Of a DNA stretch of 64,000 nt, positions 24,255 through 34,465 are shown piece by piece. The DNA comes from Alphaproteobacteria bacterium (GTDB lineage: Bacteria; Pseudomonadota; Alphaproteobacteria; Kiloniellales; DSM-21159). Position 1 is the first letter of the stretch, and every line of letters begins with the position of its first letter. The notes below the pieces were generated by a model. It was given only the letters and a program-made list of their open reading frames with translations. It had not been told where the DNA came from and made no database searches. The stretch lies in the NCBI GenBank assembly GCA_030433005.1, contig JAUILQ010000017.1:1-64000 (forward strand), written 5' to 3'. Position numbers and translations under genes: made by a program.

Positions 24255-25112
24255 GTGAGCGGACTCTGGCTGCCCCTGCTGTTTGCGCTCTTCCTCTGGT
24301 GGTTCAGCACGGGCCTGGTCCTGCTCGCCGACCGGCGGCTGCCAGGCGGCGGCCTGGCGCTGAGCAGCCTCGGCGCCGTCGCCGCGGTCGCGGCGCTGGC
24401 CCTGGTCGCAGACCGCCCCGACGTCACCGGCGCCTATGTCGGCTTCACCGCCGGGCTGGCGCTCTGGGGCTGGCACGAGGTCAGCTTCCTGTCGGGAGCG
24501 CTGACCGGCCCGCGCAGCGAGCCCTGCCCGGCGTCGGCGCGCGGCTGGACGCGCTTCCGCCTGGCCACCGGGACGCTGATCCATCACGAGCTGGCGATCG
24601 CCGCGACGGCGCTGGCGCTCGCCGCGCTGCTCCACGGGGCCGCGAACGCCGTGGCGCTCTGGACCTTCCTGCTGCTCTGGGCGATGCGGCTGAGCGCCAA
24701 GCTGAACCTGTTCCTCGGCGTGCCCAACCTGACGCGCGAGCTGCTGCCGGCCAGGCTCGGCTACCTCTTCAGCTACTGCCCGCAGCGGCCGATCAATCCG
24801 CTGTTCCCGCTCTCCGCGACCCTGGGCACGGCCGTCACGCTGGGGCTCGGCCACGCCGCCTGGACCGCGGCGCCCGGCTTCGCCGAGAGCTCCCTGGCCC
24901 TGCTCGCCGGGCTCGCCGCGCTCGGCGTGCTCGAGCACTGGTTCCTGGTGCTGCCGATCCGCGATGCCGCGCTCTGGCGCTGGTGCCTCGGCCAGGGCCG
25001 CACGACGTCGCCGGAGCGACGGGACGAGACCAAGACGAAGCCGGCCACGGCCGACGAGCCGCTCGCGACGAGCGGCCTCGGGGCCGCGGCCATTGAAGGG
25101 AGGCGATCATGA
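24255..25112 (+). CDS. puhE: Photosynthetic complex protein PuhE
   Basis: 285 residues, seven or so membrane helices, matching PuhE (DUF3623). Family patterns are [14 protein letters not shown] (~17-30), [17 protein letters not shown] (~74-90), [13 protein letters not shown] and the loop [28 protein letters not shown]. PuhE influences bacteriochlorophyll synthesis and RC-LH1 assembly in Rhodobacter, with mechanism unknown. The GTG start follows AAGGAG by about ten bases, and no ATG fits. The hydrophilic C-terminal tail (~40 residues) is not conserved. The stop overlaps hemA (ATGA). Confidence 0.92.
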   Translation: MSGLWLPLLFALFLWWFSTGLVLLADRRLPGGGLALSSLGAVAAVAALALVADRPDVTGAYVGFTAGLALWGWHEVSFLSGALTGPRSEPCPASARGWTRFRLATGTLIHHELAIAATALALAALLHGAANAVALWTFLLLWAMRLSAKLNLFLGVPNLTRELLPARLGYLFSYCPQRPINPLFPLSATLGTAVTLGLGHAAWTAAPGFAESSLALLAGLAALGVLEHWFLVLPIRDAALWRWCLGQGRTTSPERRDETKTKPATADEPLATSGLGAAAIEGRRS

Positions 25113-26323
25113 ACTTCGAGGACTTCTTTCGCGCGGAGCTGGACGGCCTCAAGGAGGAGGGCCGCTACCGGGTCTTCGCCGAGCTCGAGCGTCATGCCGG
25201 CGCCTTCCCGAAGGCGACCCGCTACGCCGGCGACGAGACCCACAAGGTCACCGTCTGGTGCTCCAACGACTACCTGGGCATGGGCCAGAACCGGGTCGTG
25301 CTCGAGGCCATGCACCGGGCGCTCGACAGCTGCGGCGCCGGCGCCGGCGGGACGCGCAACATCTCCGGCACCAACCATCACCACGTGCTGCTGGAGCGCG
25401 AGCTCGCCGACCTGCACGGCAAGGAAGCGGCGCTGATCTTCACCTCGGGCTACGTCTCCAACTGGGCGACGCTGGGCACGCTCGGCGCGAAGATCCCCGA
25501 CTGCGTGATCCTCTCGGACTCGCTCAACCACGCCTCGATGATCGAAGGCATCCGCCACAGCCGCGCCGACAAGGTGATCTGGCGGCACAACGACGTCGAG
25601 GACCTCGACCGCAAGCTCGCGGCGATCGCGCCCGGCCGGCCGAAGATCGTCGCCTTCGAGAGCGTCTACTCGATGGACGGCGACATCGCGCCGATCGCCG
25701 AGATCTGCGACGTCGCCGAGAAGCACGGCGCCATGACCTACCTCGACGAGGTCCACGCGGTCGGGCTCTACGGCCCGCGCGGCGGCGGCGTCGCCGAGCG
25801 CGAGGGCGTCATGGACCGCCTGACCGTGATCGAGGGCACGCTGGGCAAGGCCTTCGGCGTGCTCGGCGGCTACATCGCCGCCTCGGCCGCGCTCTGCGAC
25901 TTCGTGCGCTCCTTCTCCTCCGGCTTCATCTTCACGACCGCCCTGCCGCCGGCGGTCGCCGCCGGCGCCACCGCCAGCATCCGCCACCTCAAGGCCAGCG
26001 AGCTGGAGCGCGCCCGCCAGCGCGAGCGAGTCGCCACGGTGCGCGGCCGGCTCGACGCCCTGGGCATCCCGCACCTCGACAACCCCAGCCACATCATCCC
26101 GGTGATGGTCTGCGACGCGAAGAAGTGCAAGTGGATCAGCGACGTCCTGCTGGAGCGCTACGGCATCTACATCCAGCCGATCAACTACCCGACGGTGCCC
26201 AAGGGCAGCGAGCGCCTGCGCATCACGCCCTCGCCGCTGCACCGCGACGCCGACGTCGAGCTGCTGGTGCGCGCGCTCAACGACCTCTGGTCGCAGTGCG
26301 CGCTCAACCGCGCGGTCGCCTGA
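25109..26323 (+). CDS. hemA: 5-aminolevulinate synthase HemA
   Basis: 404 residues. PLP enzyme condensing glycine and succinyl-CoA to 5-aminolevulinate, the first tetrapyrrole precursor in alphaproteobacteria. K247 in [14 protein letters not shown] is the Schiff-base lysine. The glycine-rich [17 protein letters not shown] (~76-92) and [12 protein letters not shown] (~211-222, D213 and H216) are all intact. As last gene of the bchF operon it places precursor supply under the same control as bacteriochlorophyll synthesis and RC assembly. A strong terminator follows 34 bp after the stop. Confidence 0.98.
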   Translation: MNFEDFFRAELDGLKEEGRYRVFAELERHAGAFPKATRYAGDETHKVTVWCSNDYLGMGQNRVVLEAMHRALDSCGAGAGGTRNISGTNHHHVLLERELADLHGKEAALIFTSGYVSNWATLGTLGAKIPDCVILSDSLNHASMIEGIRHSRADKVIWRHNDVEDLDRKLAAIAPGRPKIVAFESVYSMDGDIAPIAEICDVAEKHGAMTYLDEVHAVGLYGPRGGGVAEREGVMDRLTVIEGTLGKAFGVLGGYIAASAALCDFVRSFSSGFIFTTALPPAVAAGATASIRHLKASELERARQRERVATVRGRLDALGIPHLDNPSHIIPVMVCDAKKCKWISDVLLERYGIYIQPINYPTVPKGSERLRITPSPLHRDADVELLVRALNDLWSQCALNRAVA

Positions 26324-26356
26324 GCCGCCACGCCAGGCTTCTTCCCTGGGCCTCTC

Positions 26357-26392
26357 GGGGCGCCGGCGCCAACAGGCCCGGCGCCCCTTTTT
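26357..26392 (+). terminator. Rho-independent terminator after hemA
   Basis: GGGGCGCCGG (26357-26366) pairs with CCGGCGCCCC (26378-26387), followed by five T. It ends the plus-strand bchF-hemA operon. Confidence 0.9.
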
Positions 26393-26470
26393 CCTGCGAC
26401 GCCTCCTTCGCCAGCGCAACGGCCCGGCCGGCCCGGCGCGCCGAGCCCTGGTCCGCCGCGGAAGCCGGGC

Positions 26471-26499
26471 AAAAAAAGGGGAGACCCTCGGGCCTCCCC
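26471..26499 (-). terminator. Rho-independent terminator after pufC
   Basis: On the minus strand GGGGAG (from 26499) pairs with CTCCCC (to 26478), followed by seven T. It ends the puf superoperon, which converges on hemA, so the two long operons are insulated by facing terminators. Confidence 0.88.
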
Positions 26500-26560
26500 A
26501 GTCGGCGGGTATGAAGGAGCGGTCGCTCTCGCGGCCGCTCCGCTCCGCAAGCGCCGGTCC

Positions 26561-27574
26561 CTACTGCTCGGGCCGGAGCGAGGGATAGTCCTCGACCATG
26601 CTGACGCCGTTGAGCGGCTTCTGGGCGCCCTGGTGGCAGGTCGCGCAGTTGATCTTGGCGACGTCCTCGTGCGGGCCGAGCCGCTCCGGCGGGAACTCGG
26701 AAGTCAGCGGCTCCAGGTAGTCGGCGTTGAGCGTGCGGACCATCTGGATGCCCTGGATCGCGACCGTGCGCTGCGGCGTCGACTGGTTCCAGTCGTTGAA
26801 CGCCCGGGTGTTGTGGCAGAGCGTGCAGTTGGCGCCCAGCGACTGCGACATGTGGACCATCAGCGCGTAGGTCTTCTCGGTCTGCTGGATCGAGACCTCG
26901 TGGCCCGTCGGCAGCGCAGTCGGCCCGGTGACACCGATCACGCCGTCGAAGGAGAAGAGCTCGCTGAAGGGGTCGGCGTGCAGCGAGGTGTTGCCGACGC
27001 CGACGGTGTTCTGGCCGCCGCCGCTGTAGCCGGCCATCGCGAAGCGGTCGTCCGGATCGCCGCCCCTGAACCAGATGTTCTGTGGCACCGGCTGGCCGCG
27101 ATGGCAGGTGTAGCAGGTCACGCCGGTCTGCTGGACGTGCAGGTCCCACTCGGTGTTGACCGCCTGGGTCATCTCGAGCATGCGCCGCGAGACGACCTTC
27201 GTGTAGAGCTCGTCGGAGGCCATGTTCTCCGGGTTGTGGCAATAGTTGCAGCCCTGCTCCGGCGAGACCCATTCGGTGATCGCCGTCATCAGCCGGCTGA
27301 ACTGGTCGATGCCGAGGTCGCCGAGCACCTGGACGTTCTCGTAGACCTCGGAGGCCTTCTGCCCCGAGGTGTCGAGCTCCCAGGGCACCGGCGGGACCTG
27401 GTTGGCGGCGCGCAGCGCGGTCTGCTCCTCGCGGTCCTGGAGGACGACCATGCCGGTTCCGCGGTAGCCGGTCTGCTGGGTGTCGGCCGGCGGCAGGTCC
27501 CAGCCGGCGGTGAACAGCATGGCGACGGTGAGCAGGCTGGCGCCGACGACGCCGAGGGCGAGTCCGGGGTTCAT
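26561..27574 (-). CDS. pufC: Reaction-centre tetraheme cytochrome c subunit PufC
   Basis: 337 residues. Periplasmic subunit that re-reduces the photo-oxidised special pair. Four CxxCH heme motifs are present: CNYCH, CYTCH, CTLCH and CATCH, with distal Met candidates ([25 protein letters not shown]). The N-terminus [20 protein letters not shown] is hydrophobic but has no lipobox Cys, so the subunit is probably held by an uncleaved N-terminal helix, unlike the lipidated Blastochloris protein. The ATG at 27574 overlaps the pufM stop. It is last in the superoperon, 62 bp before its terminator. Confidence 0.97.
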   Translation of the reverse strand: MNPGLALGVVGASLLTVAMLFTAGWDLPPADTQQTGYRGTGMVVLQDREEQTALRAANQVPPVPWELDTSGQKASEVYENVQVLGDLGIDQFSRLMTAITEWVSPEQGCNYCHNPENMASDELYTKVVSRRMLEMTQAVNTEWDLHVQQTGVTCYTCHRGQPVPQNIWFRGGDPDDRFAMAGYSGGGQNTVGVGNTSLHADPFSELFSFDGVIGVTGPTALPTGHEVSIQQTEKTYALMVHMSQSLGANCTLCHNTRAFNDWNQSTPQRTVAIQGIQMVRTLNADYLEPLTSEFPPERLGPHEDVAKINCATCHQGAQKPLNGVSMVEDYPSLRPEQ

Positions 27575-28542
27575 TGCGTCGCTCCCATTCCAGCGTCGGT
27601 GCCCTGGAAGACGTCCGGATAGGCGGGCGCCACGCCGTGGTCGACGGCCCAGAGGTACCAGTTGTCGACGACCGTGCCGGTCAGCAGGATGCCGATGCCG
27701 CCGGTCAGCGTGGTCAGCACGGCGAACCACCAGGCCCAGCGATGCACCGACTCCATCGTGGCGTTGAAGCCCATGGTCCAGCGCCAGAACAGGGCGGCGC
27801 GCTCCGAGGCCGTGCCGCGGTCGGTGATCTGCTCGATCTCGCGGTCGCCGCCGTAGCGGCTGACCGCGAGGATCGTGCCGCCATGCATCGCGAACAGCAG
27901 CACGGAGCCGTAGAGGAACACGATCGAGAGGCAGTGGAAGGGGTTGTAGTAGAGGTTGCCGTAGCGGATCGAGAAGGCCGTCGTCCAGTCGAGGTGCGGG
28001 AAGATGCCGAACGGCACCGCCTCGCTCCAGCTGCCCATCAGCACCGGGCGGACGAAGCCGAGCACCAGGAACAGGAAGATCGCCGACGCGAAGGCCCAGG
28101 CGACATGGGTTCCCATGCCGAGCGCGACCGCCCGGCGGTAGGTCCGCAGCCACCACAGCAGCACCGAGGCGGTCAGGAAGAAGCCGGCGATCAGCCACCA
28201 GCCGCCCTCGTTCAGCGGCGGCAGCACGCGCAGGCCGTACTCCGGCGGCGGCGGCTCGAGCGCCAGCCAGGGCAGCTGCCGGACGAACTGGATCGGATCC
28301 CAGTCGACCGAGGCCCACATGTTGAGGCCGATGATCTCGAAGGCGATCACCCCGAAGAGCAGCGACAGCGAGCCCAGGAAGCCGAGATAGATCGGGCCGA
28401 TCTGGGCGTTGCCGATCTTGCCGGCCCAGTAGGAGAAGGAGCCCTTGCCGAGCCTCGGCGAGTCCTCCTTGGGCAGGCCGATGCCGGGCTCGACCGGCCC
28501 GCGCACCTGCACCTGGGTGAAGATGTTCTGATAGGTGGCCAT
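27571..28542 (-). CDS. pufM: Photosynthetic reaction centre subunit M
   Basis: 323 residues. With PufL it forms the RC core binding the special pair, bacteriopheophytins, quinones and the non-heme iron. Family sequence starts [17 protein letters not shown] and contains five transmembrane helices. [22 protein letters not shown] carries the special-pair His, and [22 protein letters not shown] and [13 protein letters not shown] carry iron-ligand His residues. The start has GGGGGAA upstream, 16 bp after pufL. The C-terminal extension after the last helix ([10 protein letters not shown]) is normal for RCs with a bound cytochrome. Confidence 0.98.
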   Translation of the reverse strand: MATYQNIFTQVQVRGPVEPGIGLPKEDSPRLGKGSFSYWAGKIGNAQIGPIYLGFLGSLSLLFGVIAFEIIGLNMWASVDWDPIQFVRQLPWLALEPPPPEYGLRVLPPLNEGGWWLIAGFFLTASVLLWWLRTYRRAVALGMGTHVAWAFASAIFLFLVLGFVRPVLMGSWSEAVPFGIFPHLDWTTAFSIRYGNLYYNPFHCLSIVFLYGSVLLFAMHGGTILAVSRYGGDREIEQITDRGTASERAALFWRWTMGFNATMESVHRWAWWFAVLTTLTGGIGILLTGTVVDNWYLWAVDHGVAPAYPDVFQGTDAGMGATQ

Positions 28543-28558
28543 TGTCGTTCCCCCAGCC

Positions 28559-29383
28559 TCAGGACCAGATCGGAAGGTTGAGCCACCAGTTCCACCACTC
28601 GGGCCAACCGCGGTTCCAGAAGGGGCCGCTGATCACGATGCACACCGCGCTCCAGAAGCCGGCGTTGAGCGCCAGCAGCAGCCCGAGCCGGTGGATGCCC
28701 AGGGTGCCGATCGAGTAGCCGATGGTGTCGCGGAAGAAGGTGTCCTCGTGCTCCGGCGTCTTGACCGTCTCGCCCTTGGCCGGATTGGCCGAGGACAGGA
28801 TGGCCGAGCCGTGCAGCGCCAGCGCCAGCGTCGTCGTGAAGAAGAAGGTCACGGCGAGCATGTGCGCGGGATTGTAGTGGAAGTGCACGTACTGGTAGCC
28901 GACGTTCGAGACCCAGTCGAGGTGGCTGAAGATGCCGTAGGGGAAGCCGTGCCCCCAGGCGCCGAGCAGCAGCGGCCGGATCACGACCAGCGTGACGTAG
29001 GCGAAGATGGCGAAGGAGAAGGCGACCGGCACGTGGTAGCCGATGCCGAGCTTGCGGCAGATCTCGACCTCGCGCAGCGCCCAGGAGACGAAGGCGCCGA
29101 TCGCGCAGATCGTGATGATCTGCCAGAGCCCGCCCTCCTTGAGCGGGGCCAGCGCCAGGCCGTAGCTCAGGTCCGGCGGCGCGATGCTGATCTGCCAGAC
29201 GTTCCAGGTCGGCCCGATCGCCGCGCCGTAGAGAATCAGTAGGGTCCCGAGGGCGGCGAAGAAGGCCGTCGTAACCCCGAAGAAGCCGACGTAGAACGGC
29301 CCGACCCAGAAGTCGAACAGGTCGCCTCCGAGCAGCGTCCCCCCGCGGACGCGATACTTCCGTTCAAAGCTGAGCATGGCCAT
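28559..29383 (-). CDS. pufL: Photosynthetic reaction centre subunit L
   Basis: 274 residues, full length. [20 protein letters not shown] is the L-subunit hallmark. [21 protein letters not shown] carries the special-pair and accessory bacteriochlorophyll His residues, and [14 protein letters not shown] and [14 protein letters not shown] carry iron ligands. E212-type chemistry near QB is indicated by [17 protein letters not shown]. The start has AAGGAGGGCGGGG upstream. It is separated from pufA by about 120 bp containing an intercistronic hairpin. Confidence 0.98.
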   Translation of the reverse strand: MAMLSFERKYRVRGGTLLGGDLFDFWVGPFYVGFFGVTTAFFAALGTLLILYGAAIGPTWNVWQISIAPPDLSYGLALAPLKEGGLWQIITICAIGAFVSWALREVEICRKLGIGYHVPVAFSFAIFAYVTLVVIRPLLLGAWGHGFPYGIFSHLDWVSNVGYQYVHFHYNPAHMLAVTFFFTTTLALALHGSAILSSANPAKGETVKTPEHEDTFFRDTIGYSIGTLGIHRLGLLLALNAGFWSAVCIVISGPFWNRGWPEWWNWWLNLPIWS

Positions 29384-29466
29384 AGCCCCGCCCTCCTTCT
29401 CGGGTCACCCCCCGTTTGTGCTTGTTGCGGACGCTGGCGGAGCCGGCGGGCCGAGGCCCTGTCCCG

Positions 29467-29490
29467 CTCCGCCAACCGTCCGTTGCGGAG
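29467..29490 (-). promoter_or_regulatory. Intercistronic hairpin between pufA and pufL
   Basis: On the minus strand CTCCGC-AAC...GTT-G-GCGGAG forms a nine-pair stem with one bulged G and no T-run. Stem-loops at this place are known in Rhodobacter to stabilise the pufBA transcript against 3' decay and raise LH1 over RC. The function here is inferred. Confidence 0.55.
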
Positions 29491-29503
29491 TCGGACTCCT
29501 CGC

Positions 29504-29698
29504 TCAGCTCGGGCGCACCGTGGCCGAGGGAAGGGTCATCTCCGCGTTGCCGCTGGCCGCGCCGGGCGCCTGGTCTATCCAGTTGTACCGGTCGGAGCTG
29601 AGCAGGATGAAATGGATCAGCAGCGCCAGTACCATCAGGAAGACGAACAGGGCCACGAGTGCCCGGCGTGGATCGAACAGAAGCCAGATCTTCCACAT
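29504..29698 (-). CDS. pufA: Light-harvesting 1 alpha polypeptide PufA
   Basis: 64 residues. [20 protein letters not shown] is the classic LH1-alpha start, with one membrane helix and the bacteriochlorophyll-ligating His in [17 protein letters not shown] (H29). The C-terminal tail after NWIDQAP (about 20 residues, Ala/Ser/Thr-rich) is longer than the shortest LH1 alphas and may be trimmed. ATG follows AGGAGAG closely. It lies 29 bp after pufB. Confidence 0.97.
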   Translation of the reverse strand: MWKIWLLFDPRRALVALFVFLMVLALLIHFILLSSDRYNWIDQAPGAASGNAEMTLPSATVRPS

Positions 29699-29727
29699 CT
29701 TTCACTCTCCTCTTCGGATCCGAGGGC

Positions 29728-29871
29728 CTACAGCCAGGGTTTCCAGATGTAGACCAGGATGTGGGCGACCACGGCGATCGCGGTGAAGCCCAGGAAGCTC
29801 GAGGTGAAGATCCCGTGGAACTCCTTGGCTTGCTGTTCTGTCAGCCCGGAAACGGAATCCGAGTCTGCCAT
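29728..29871 (-). CDS. pufB: Light-harvesting 1 beta polypeptide PufB
   Basis: 47 residues. [20 protein letters not shown] and [14 protein letters not shown] are canonical LH1-beta, with H in VVAHIL as bacteriochlorophyll ligand and the aromatic WKPWL end. The ATG at 29871 has GGAGG eight bases upstream; an upstream in-frame start at 29916 would add a non-conserved Arg/Gly-rich stretch and is rejected. Confidence 0.97.
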   Translation of the reverse strand: MADSDSVSGLTEQQAKEFHGIFTSSFLGFTAIAVVAHILVYIWKPWL

Positions 29872-30000
29872 GGCTAGACCTCCATACTGACGGCCTTCTC
29901 GGCCATTGCCGCGCACGTCCCGCGCGGCGGGGAATGCCGGATCCGCCTGGCGGCGGCTCCGGCGCCGGCCCGGACCCCCGGGCCGACTGGCGGGCGTCGG

Positions 30001-30258
30001 CTAGCGCATGAAGGCGTAGCCGACGGCGACACTGGCCGCGTAGCGGGCCTCGGCGACGACCGAGCGGCGGCCGCCGGGGCGGCGCTCGATCGGGTCCCAG
30101 GTCCGCGGCAGCAGGCGGGCGACGAGCGCGACCGCCAGGAAGATCGTGAAGATCGCCGCGTAGAGCAGCCGGAAGGCTCGCGCGTCGCGCGTCCGTCCCG
30201 CCAACAGCGGCTGTGGCCGGAGCATGGAGTGCGAGTGGATCGTGCTGTCGATGGCCAT
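30001..30258 (-). CDS. pufQ: PufQ-like protein
   Basis: 85 residues with one membrane helix (LLYAAIFTIFLAVALVARLLP, ~31-51) and a C-terminus (EARYAASVAVGYAFMR) matching the pattern of PufQ proteins. PufQ is encoded between bchZ and pufB and affects bacteriochlorophyll flux or assembly; its exact function is unresolved. The gene lies 72 bp after bchZ and 129 bp before pufB. The assignment rests on position, size and topology plus the C-terminal pattern. Confidence 0.82.
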   Translation of the reverse strand: MAIDSTIHSHSMLRPQPLLAGRTRDARAFRLLYAAIFTIFLAVALVARLLPRTWDPIERRPGGRRSVVAEARYAASVAVGYAFMR

Positions 30259-30330
30259 GTCTCTGGTCTCCTCCCCTTGCTCGCCGGAGCGGCCTCGAGC
30301 GAGGCCGCGCCCGGTGACCTCTGCCCCGGC

Positions 30331-31797
30331 TCAGGCCGGGGTCGTTTCCTTGTCCAGGGCCGCGGCGAGCGTGCCGCAGCGCAGCGTGACCCTGTCGTCG
30401 CCGGCCGCCCGGGCTTCCCGCTCCGCCGCGTCGCGCAGCCGCTTGGCCGCGGAAATGCGGACCAGAACCGGCTGCGCCTCGACCAGGCGGTCGAGCGCGG
30501 CGCGCGCCGCCTCGTCCCACGGCAGCTCCTGGTGGCGGCTGGCAGCGCGCGCCGGCGTCGCCTCGACCCGATCCATCTCGCTGCCCAGCGGCAGGATCCC
30601 GAAGAGGGCGTCGAACAGCGCGTTGCAGAGCTCCTGGACCAGGTAGGTCGCCCCGGCGTAGCCCATGAAGGGCGTGCCGGTGTGCCGGCGCACGATGGCC
30701 CCCGGGAACGAGGCCGGGATGTAGACCCCGCGCCCCCCGGCCTCGGCCAGGTACATGCGCTCGTTGTAGCTGCCGAACAGCACCAGCGGCGCCCGGTCGT
30801 GGATCGCCTGGCGCACCGCCTGGTTGTCCGGCTTGACCCCGGCGCTGCGCGCGAAGGCGAAGCTGCAGGGCAGGCCCATCTCGCCCTCGAGGAAGTGGCG
30901 CAGGCCGCGCGCGTAGGTCTCGCTGGCGACCACGCCGAAGCTGGCGGTGCCGTAAAAGTCCTGGGTGACCGAGCGCCAGAGGTCCCACAGCGGCTTGATC
31001 GTGGTGTGCCGCTCGCGCTCGATGAAGGGCTCGGGGTCGAGGCCGGTCAGCTCGCCGAGCGTACGCAAGAAGGCCGTCGTCGAGTGCAGGCCGATCGGTG
31101 CCTGCAGGTAGGGCTTGCCGAGGCCCTCGCAGAGCAGCCGCCCGAACTCGCGGTAGAGGCAGATGTTGACGTCGGCGTCGACCAGGCGCCCGACGTCCTG
31201 CAGGTGGCTGCCGAGCGGGAAGACCATGTTGATCTCGCAGCCGATGCCCTCGACCAGGCGGCGAATCTCGGCGAGGTCGCTCGGCATGTTGAACATGCCG
31301 TAGATCGGCCCGACGATGTTGACGCGCGGCCGGGCGCCTTCGGGGCGCTTGCTCTCCTTCGGCATCCGGCCCTTCTTCAGGCCGAACTCGGTCCACAGCC
31401 AGTTGATCGCGCGGTTGGCGCTCTGCCACTGGTCCTCGTCGATGGTGCGCGGCAGGAACCGCCGGATGCCGGTGCCCTCGGGCGTCACGCCGCCGCCGAT
31501 CATCTCGGCGATCGAGCCGGTGACGACGACCGCCGGCTGGTCCGGATCCAGGGTCTCGAAGGCGCGCTTCATCGCCGCCTCGGTCCCGGTCTGGCCGAGC
31601 TCCTCCTCGGACAGGCCGGTGACGACGATCGGCAGCTCGTGCGGCGGCAGGCCGTCGGTGTAGTGCAGCACCGAGGTCACCGGCAGGTTCTCGCAGCCGA
31701 CCGGGCCGTCGATGATGACCTGCAGGCCCTTGATCGCCGTGAAGGCGTAGACCGAGCCCCAGTAGCCGCCCGCGCGGTCGTGGTCGAGGATCAGCAT
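30331..31797 (-). CDS. bchZ: Chlorophyllide a reductase subunit BchZ
   Basis: 488 residues, NifK-like subunit of chlorophyllide a oxidoreductase (COR), which reduces ring B to give the bacteriochlorin. Typical sequence: [20 protein letters not shown] at the N-terminus, [20 protein letters not shown] (~34-53) with a cluster Cys, and [20 protein letters not shown]. It overlaps bchY by about 7 bp. The C-terminal region after [20 protein letters not shown] is the proto-Chl-reductase-like small domain. Confidence 0.97.
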   Translation of the reverse strand: MLILDHDRAGGYWGSVYAFTAIKGLQVIIDGPVGCENLPVTSVLHYTDGLPPHELPIVVTGLSEEELGQTGTEAAMKRAFETLDPDQPAVVVTGSIAEMIGGGVTPEGTGIRRFLPRTIDEDQWQSANRAINWLWTEFGLKKGRMPKESKRPEGARPRVNIVGPIYGMFNMPSDLAEIRRLVEGIGCEINMVFPLGSHLQDVGRLVDADVNICLYREFGRLLCEGLGKPYLQAPIGLHSTTAFLRTLGELTGLDPEPFIERERHTTIKPLWDLWRSVTQDFYGTASFGVVASETYARGLRHFLEGEMGLPCSFAFARSAGVKPDNQAVRQAIHDRAPLVLFGSYNERMYLAEAGGRGVYIPASFPGAIVRRHTGTPFMGYAGATYLVQELCNALFDALFGILPLGSEMDRVEATPARAASRHQELPWDEAARAALDRLVEAQPVLVRISAAKRLRDAAEREARAAGDDRVTLRCGTLAAALDKETTPA

Positions 31798-33428
31798 CCG
31801 ACCGAGCCCTCCACGACCCGCTCGCGCGCCTGCGTGGTGCGCGCCCGGGTGCCCTCGCGCGCCTGCGGCACCTCCTCCCAGACGCCGGCGGCATGGCCGC
31901 TGCCGACGCCCTCGAAGAAGCTGCGCATGCGCTCGAAGCGCGCCTTGTTGGCGAGCGCGCCGTTGATGACCTGGGCCAGCGAGCCGGCACCGGCGGGGCC
32001 CATCAGCGGCCGCGCCGAGATCAGATTGGTGAAGTAGAGCGCCGGAATCGCCCGCTCCTTGGCCTTCTGCACGACCGGCGTGGTGCCGATCGCGAGATCC
32101 GGCTCGAAGGCCTCGAGCGCCGCCAGGTCCTGCTCCAGCGAGGCGCGGTAGTGCACGGCGACGCCGCGCGCCTCGAGCCAGTCGCGGTCAGCCTCGGAGA
32201 AGCGGGTGCGCGGGCAGGCCGTGCCGACGTAGCGCAGATCGGCGCCGCTCTCGACCAGCAGGCGGGCGACCAGCAGCTCCGAGCCCTCGTAGCCCGACAG
32301 CGTGATGCGACCGCGGATCGGCAGGCCGGCCAGCGCCGCCTCGATCGCCGGCAGCACCGCGTTCTTGGCTTCCGTCACCTTGCGCCGGGCGATGCCGCAG
32401 GCCTCGCCGATCGCCTCGAGCCAGTCGGCCGTGCCGTCGCGCCCGACCGGCGCCGAGCCGACGATCGTGCGGCCCGCCGCCTCGAACTCGCGGAACGAGG
32501 CCGTGTAGAAGGGATGAATCGCCGCGACGGCCGCGCAGTCGAGGGCGCCGTAGAGCTCGCGCCACTCGCGCGTCGGCACCACCGGCCCGGCGGCCAGGCC
32601 GAGCGGCTCGAGCAGCCGGCCGAGGATCACCGGGTCGGCCGGGAACATCTCGCCGACCAGGGTCACGGTGGGGCGCCCGCTGCGGCCCTCGCGCGGCGCC
32701 TGCACCGGCCCCTGCTCGGCCTCGCCGCGGGCGTAGGCGAGCATCGCGCCGGCCAGCACGTCCTTGGCCTCGGCATGGGTCGGCACGCCGAAGCCCGGCA
32801 CGTCGATGCCGATGACGCGCACGCCGTTGATCTCGTCGGGCAGCAGGCGCAGCGGCACGCCGGAGGCCGTGGGCACGCAGAGGTTGGTGACCACGATGGT
32901 GTCGTAGAGCGCCGGGTCGGCGAGCGCGAAGACCGCCTCGCGGATGTCCTCGAACAGCTTGCCGGTGACCAGCGTCTCGGAGCTGAAGGGCACGTAGCCG
33001 ACGCTGCGCCGCGCGCCGTAGAAGTGCGAGGTGAAGGTCAGGCCGTAGACGCAGCAGGCCGAGCCGGAGAGCACGGTCGCGGTGCGCCGCATGCGCAGGC
33101 CGACGCGCAGCGACCCGAAGGCCGGACACATCGACTGCGGCTGGTCGTGCGGTCCCGTCGGGTAGTCGGCGGCGTAGCGCGCCAGCAGCTCGCTGTTGCC
33201 GGCCGCCTCGGCGGCCTGCTTCAGCCGGTCCTTGCCGCCGTGGCAGCCGAGCCCGTCGACGCCGGCACCCTCGCCGCCGCCGGCCGCCCCGGGTGCGGCA
33301 GCCGCGGCGGCGTCGCCCGCCGCCTGCGCCTCGATCTCGGCCTCGTTGGCCAGAGGAGCGTCGGCGGCCGCGTCGTAGCGCACTTCCGCGTCGTCTCTCG
33401 CGTCGCTGGGGGCCTGTCGCTCGGTCAT
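31791..33428 (-). CDS. bchY: Chlorophyllide a reductase subunit BchY
   Basis: 545 residues, NifD-like subunit of COR. The ATG at 33428 is used; the open frame continues upstream only as a shadow of bchX. The first ~65 residues are an Ala/Gly/Glu-rich linker with low complexity, then conserved sequence begins at [20 protein letters not shown]. Cluster Cys candidates lie in [22 protein letters not shown] and [14 protein letters not shown]. The C-terminal [21 protein letters not shown] is also typical. It follows bchX by 11 bp and overlaps bchZ. Confidence 0.97.
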   Translation of the reverse strand: MTERQAPSDARDDAEVRYDAAADAPLANEAEIEAQAAGDAAAAAAPGAAGGGEGAGVDGLGCHGGKDRLKQAAEAAGNSELLARYAADYPTGPHDQPQSMCPAFGSLRVGLRMRRTATVLSGSACCVYGLTFTSHFYGARRSVGYVPFSSETLVTGKLFEDIREAVFALADPALYDTIVVTNLCVPTASGVPLRLLPDEINGVRVIGIDVPGFGVPTHAEAKDVLAGAMLAYARGEAEQGPVQAPREGRSGRPTVTLVGEMFPADPVILGRLLEPLGLAAGPVVPTREWRELYGALDCAAVAAIHPFYTASFREFEAAGRTIVGSAPVGRDGTADWLEAIGEACGIARRKVTEAKNAVLPAIEAALAGLPIRGRITLSGYEGSELLVARLLVESGADLRYVGTACPRTRFSEADRDWLEARGVAVHYRASLEQDLAALEAFEPDLAIGTTPVVQKAKERAIPALYFTNLISARPLMGPAGAGSLAQVINGALANKARFERMRSFFEGVGSGHAAGVWEEVPQAREGTRARTTQARERVVEGSVGC

Positions 33429-33439
33429 CGCGGGCGCTC

Positions 33440-34465
33440 TCAGGCCTCGTCGTAGACGACTTCGAGGGAGGGCTGCTCGACGAAGGCGACGCCGCACATG
33501 TCCTCCAGGGTCGCCGGCTCCAGCCGGAAGTCGCGGCCGACGTCCTCGCTCTTGAAGAGATTGAGCAGCTCGTCCTGGCTGAGCGGCGTCGGCAGCTGCG
33601 GCGGCGCCTCGGCGACGTTGGTGCCGAGCTCGTCGAACAGCGGCGCCCAGGGGCTGGTCAGCTTGCCGATGATCTCGTAGTTCGCGCTCTTGCGCCGGAT
33701 GTCCTCGTCGGCCGGGATCGCCGAGAGCACCGGGATGCCGACCTGCTCGGCGAAGGCCGCGGCCTCGCCGGTGCCATCGTCCTTGTTGATGACCATGCCG
33801 GCGACGCCGACGTTGCCGCCCAGCTGGCGGAAGTACTGGACCGCCGAGCAGACGTTGTTGGCGACGTAGAGCGACTGCAGGTCGTTCGAGGCGACGACGA
33901 TGACCTTCTGGCACATGTCGCGGGCGATCGGCAGCCCGAAGCCGCCGCATACCACGTCGCCCAGGAAGTCGAGCAGGACGTAGTCGAAGTCCCAGTCGTG
34001 GAAGCCCAGCTTCTCCAGCGTCTCGAAGCCGTGGATGATGCCGCGCCCGCCGCAGCCGCGGCCGACCTCCGGGCCGCCCAGCTCCATGGCGTAGACGCCG
34101 TCGCGCTTGAAGCAGACGTCGCCGATCGCGAGCTCCTCGCCGGCCAGCTTCTTCTTCGAGGAGGTCTCGATGATCGTCGGGGTCGAGCGGCCGCCGAACA
34201 GCAGCGAGGTCGTGTCGCTCTTGGGGTCGCAGCCGATCAGCAGGACCTTCTTGCCCTGCTGCGCCATCATGTAGGAGAGGTTGGCCAGGGTGAAGCTCTT
34301 GCCGATGCCGCCCTTGCCGTAGATCGCGATGATCTGCGTCTCCTTGGTGACCGGCCCGGCCTGCGGCGCATCGGGGTCGATCGCGGCCTCGGCCCGCAGC
34401 AGGCCGGCGAGGCCCGAGCTGCCCTCGGGGGCCCGCGGCGTCGGTGTGGCGGTGGTTGGCCTCAT
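33440..34465 (-). CDS. bchX: Chlorophyllide a reductase iron protein BchX
   Basis: 341 residues, NifH-like ATPase that delivers electrons to BchY/BchZ. P-loop [16 protein letters not shown] (~49-64), then CDPKSDTTSLLFGG, which separates it from BchL (CDPKHDST). The [4Fe-4S] ligands are in GRGCGGRGIIHGFE and [11 protein letters not shown]. The ATG at 34465 overlaps the bchC stop (ATGA). The open frame extending to 35320 is a shadow of bchC. Confidence 0.98.
   Translation of the reverse strand: MRPTTATPTPRAPEGSSGLAGLLRAEAAIDPDAPQAGPVTKETQIIAIYGKGGIGKSFTLANLSYMMAQQGKKVLLIGCDPKSDTTSLLFGGRSTPTIIETSSKKKLAGEELAIGDVCFKRDGVYAMELGGPEVGRGCGGRGIIHGFETLEKLGFHDWDFDYVLLDFLGDVVCGGFGLPIARDMCQKVIVVASNDLQSLYVANNVCSAVQYFRQLGGNVGVAGMVINKDDGTGEAAAFAEQVGIPVLSAIPADEDIRRKSANYEIIGKLTSPWAPLFDELGTNVAEAPPQLPTPLSQDELLNLFKSEDVGRDFRLEPATLEDMCGVAFVEQPSLEVVYDEA

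Noticed and set aside
29872-30000. A separate puf promoter with operator between pufQ and pufB
   Set aside because: The 129-bp spacer is GC-rich with inverted repeats but shows no convincing -35/-10 pair or TGT-N12-ACA site.
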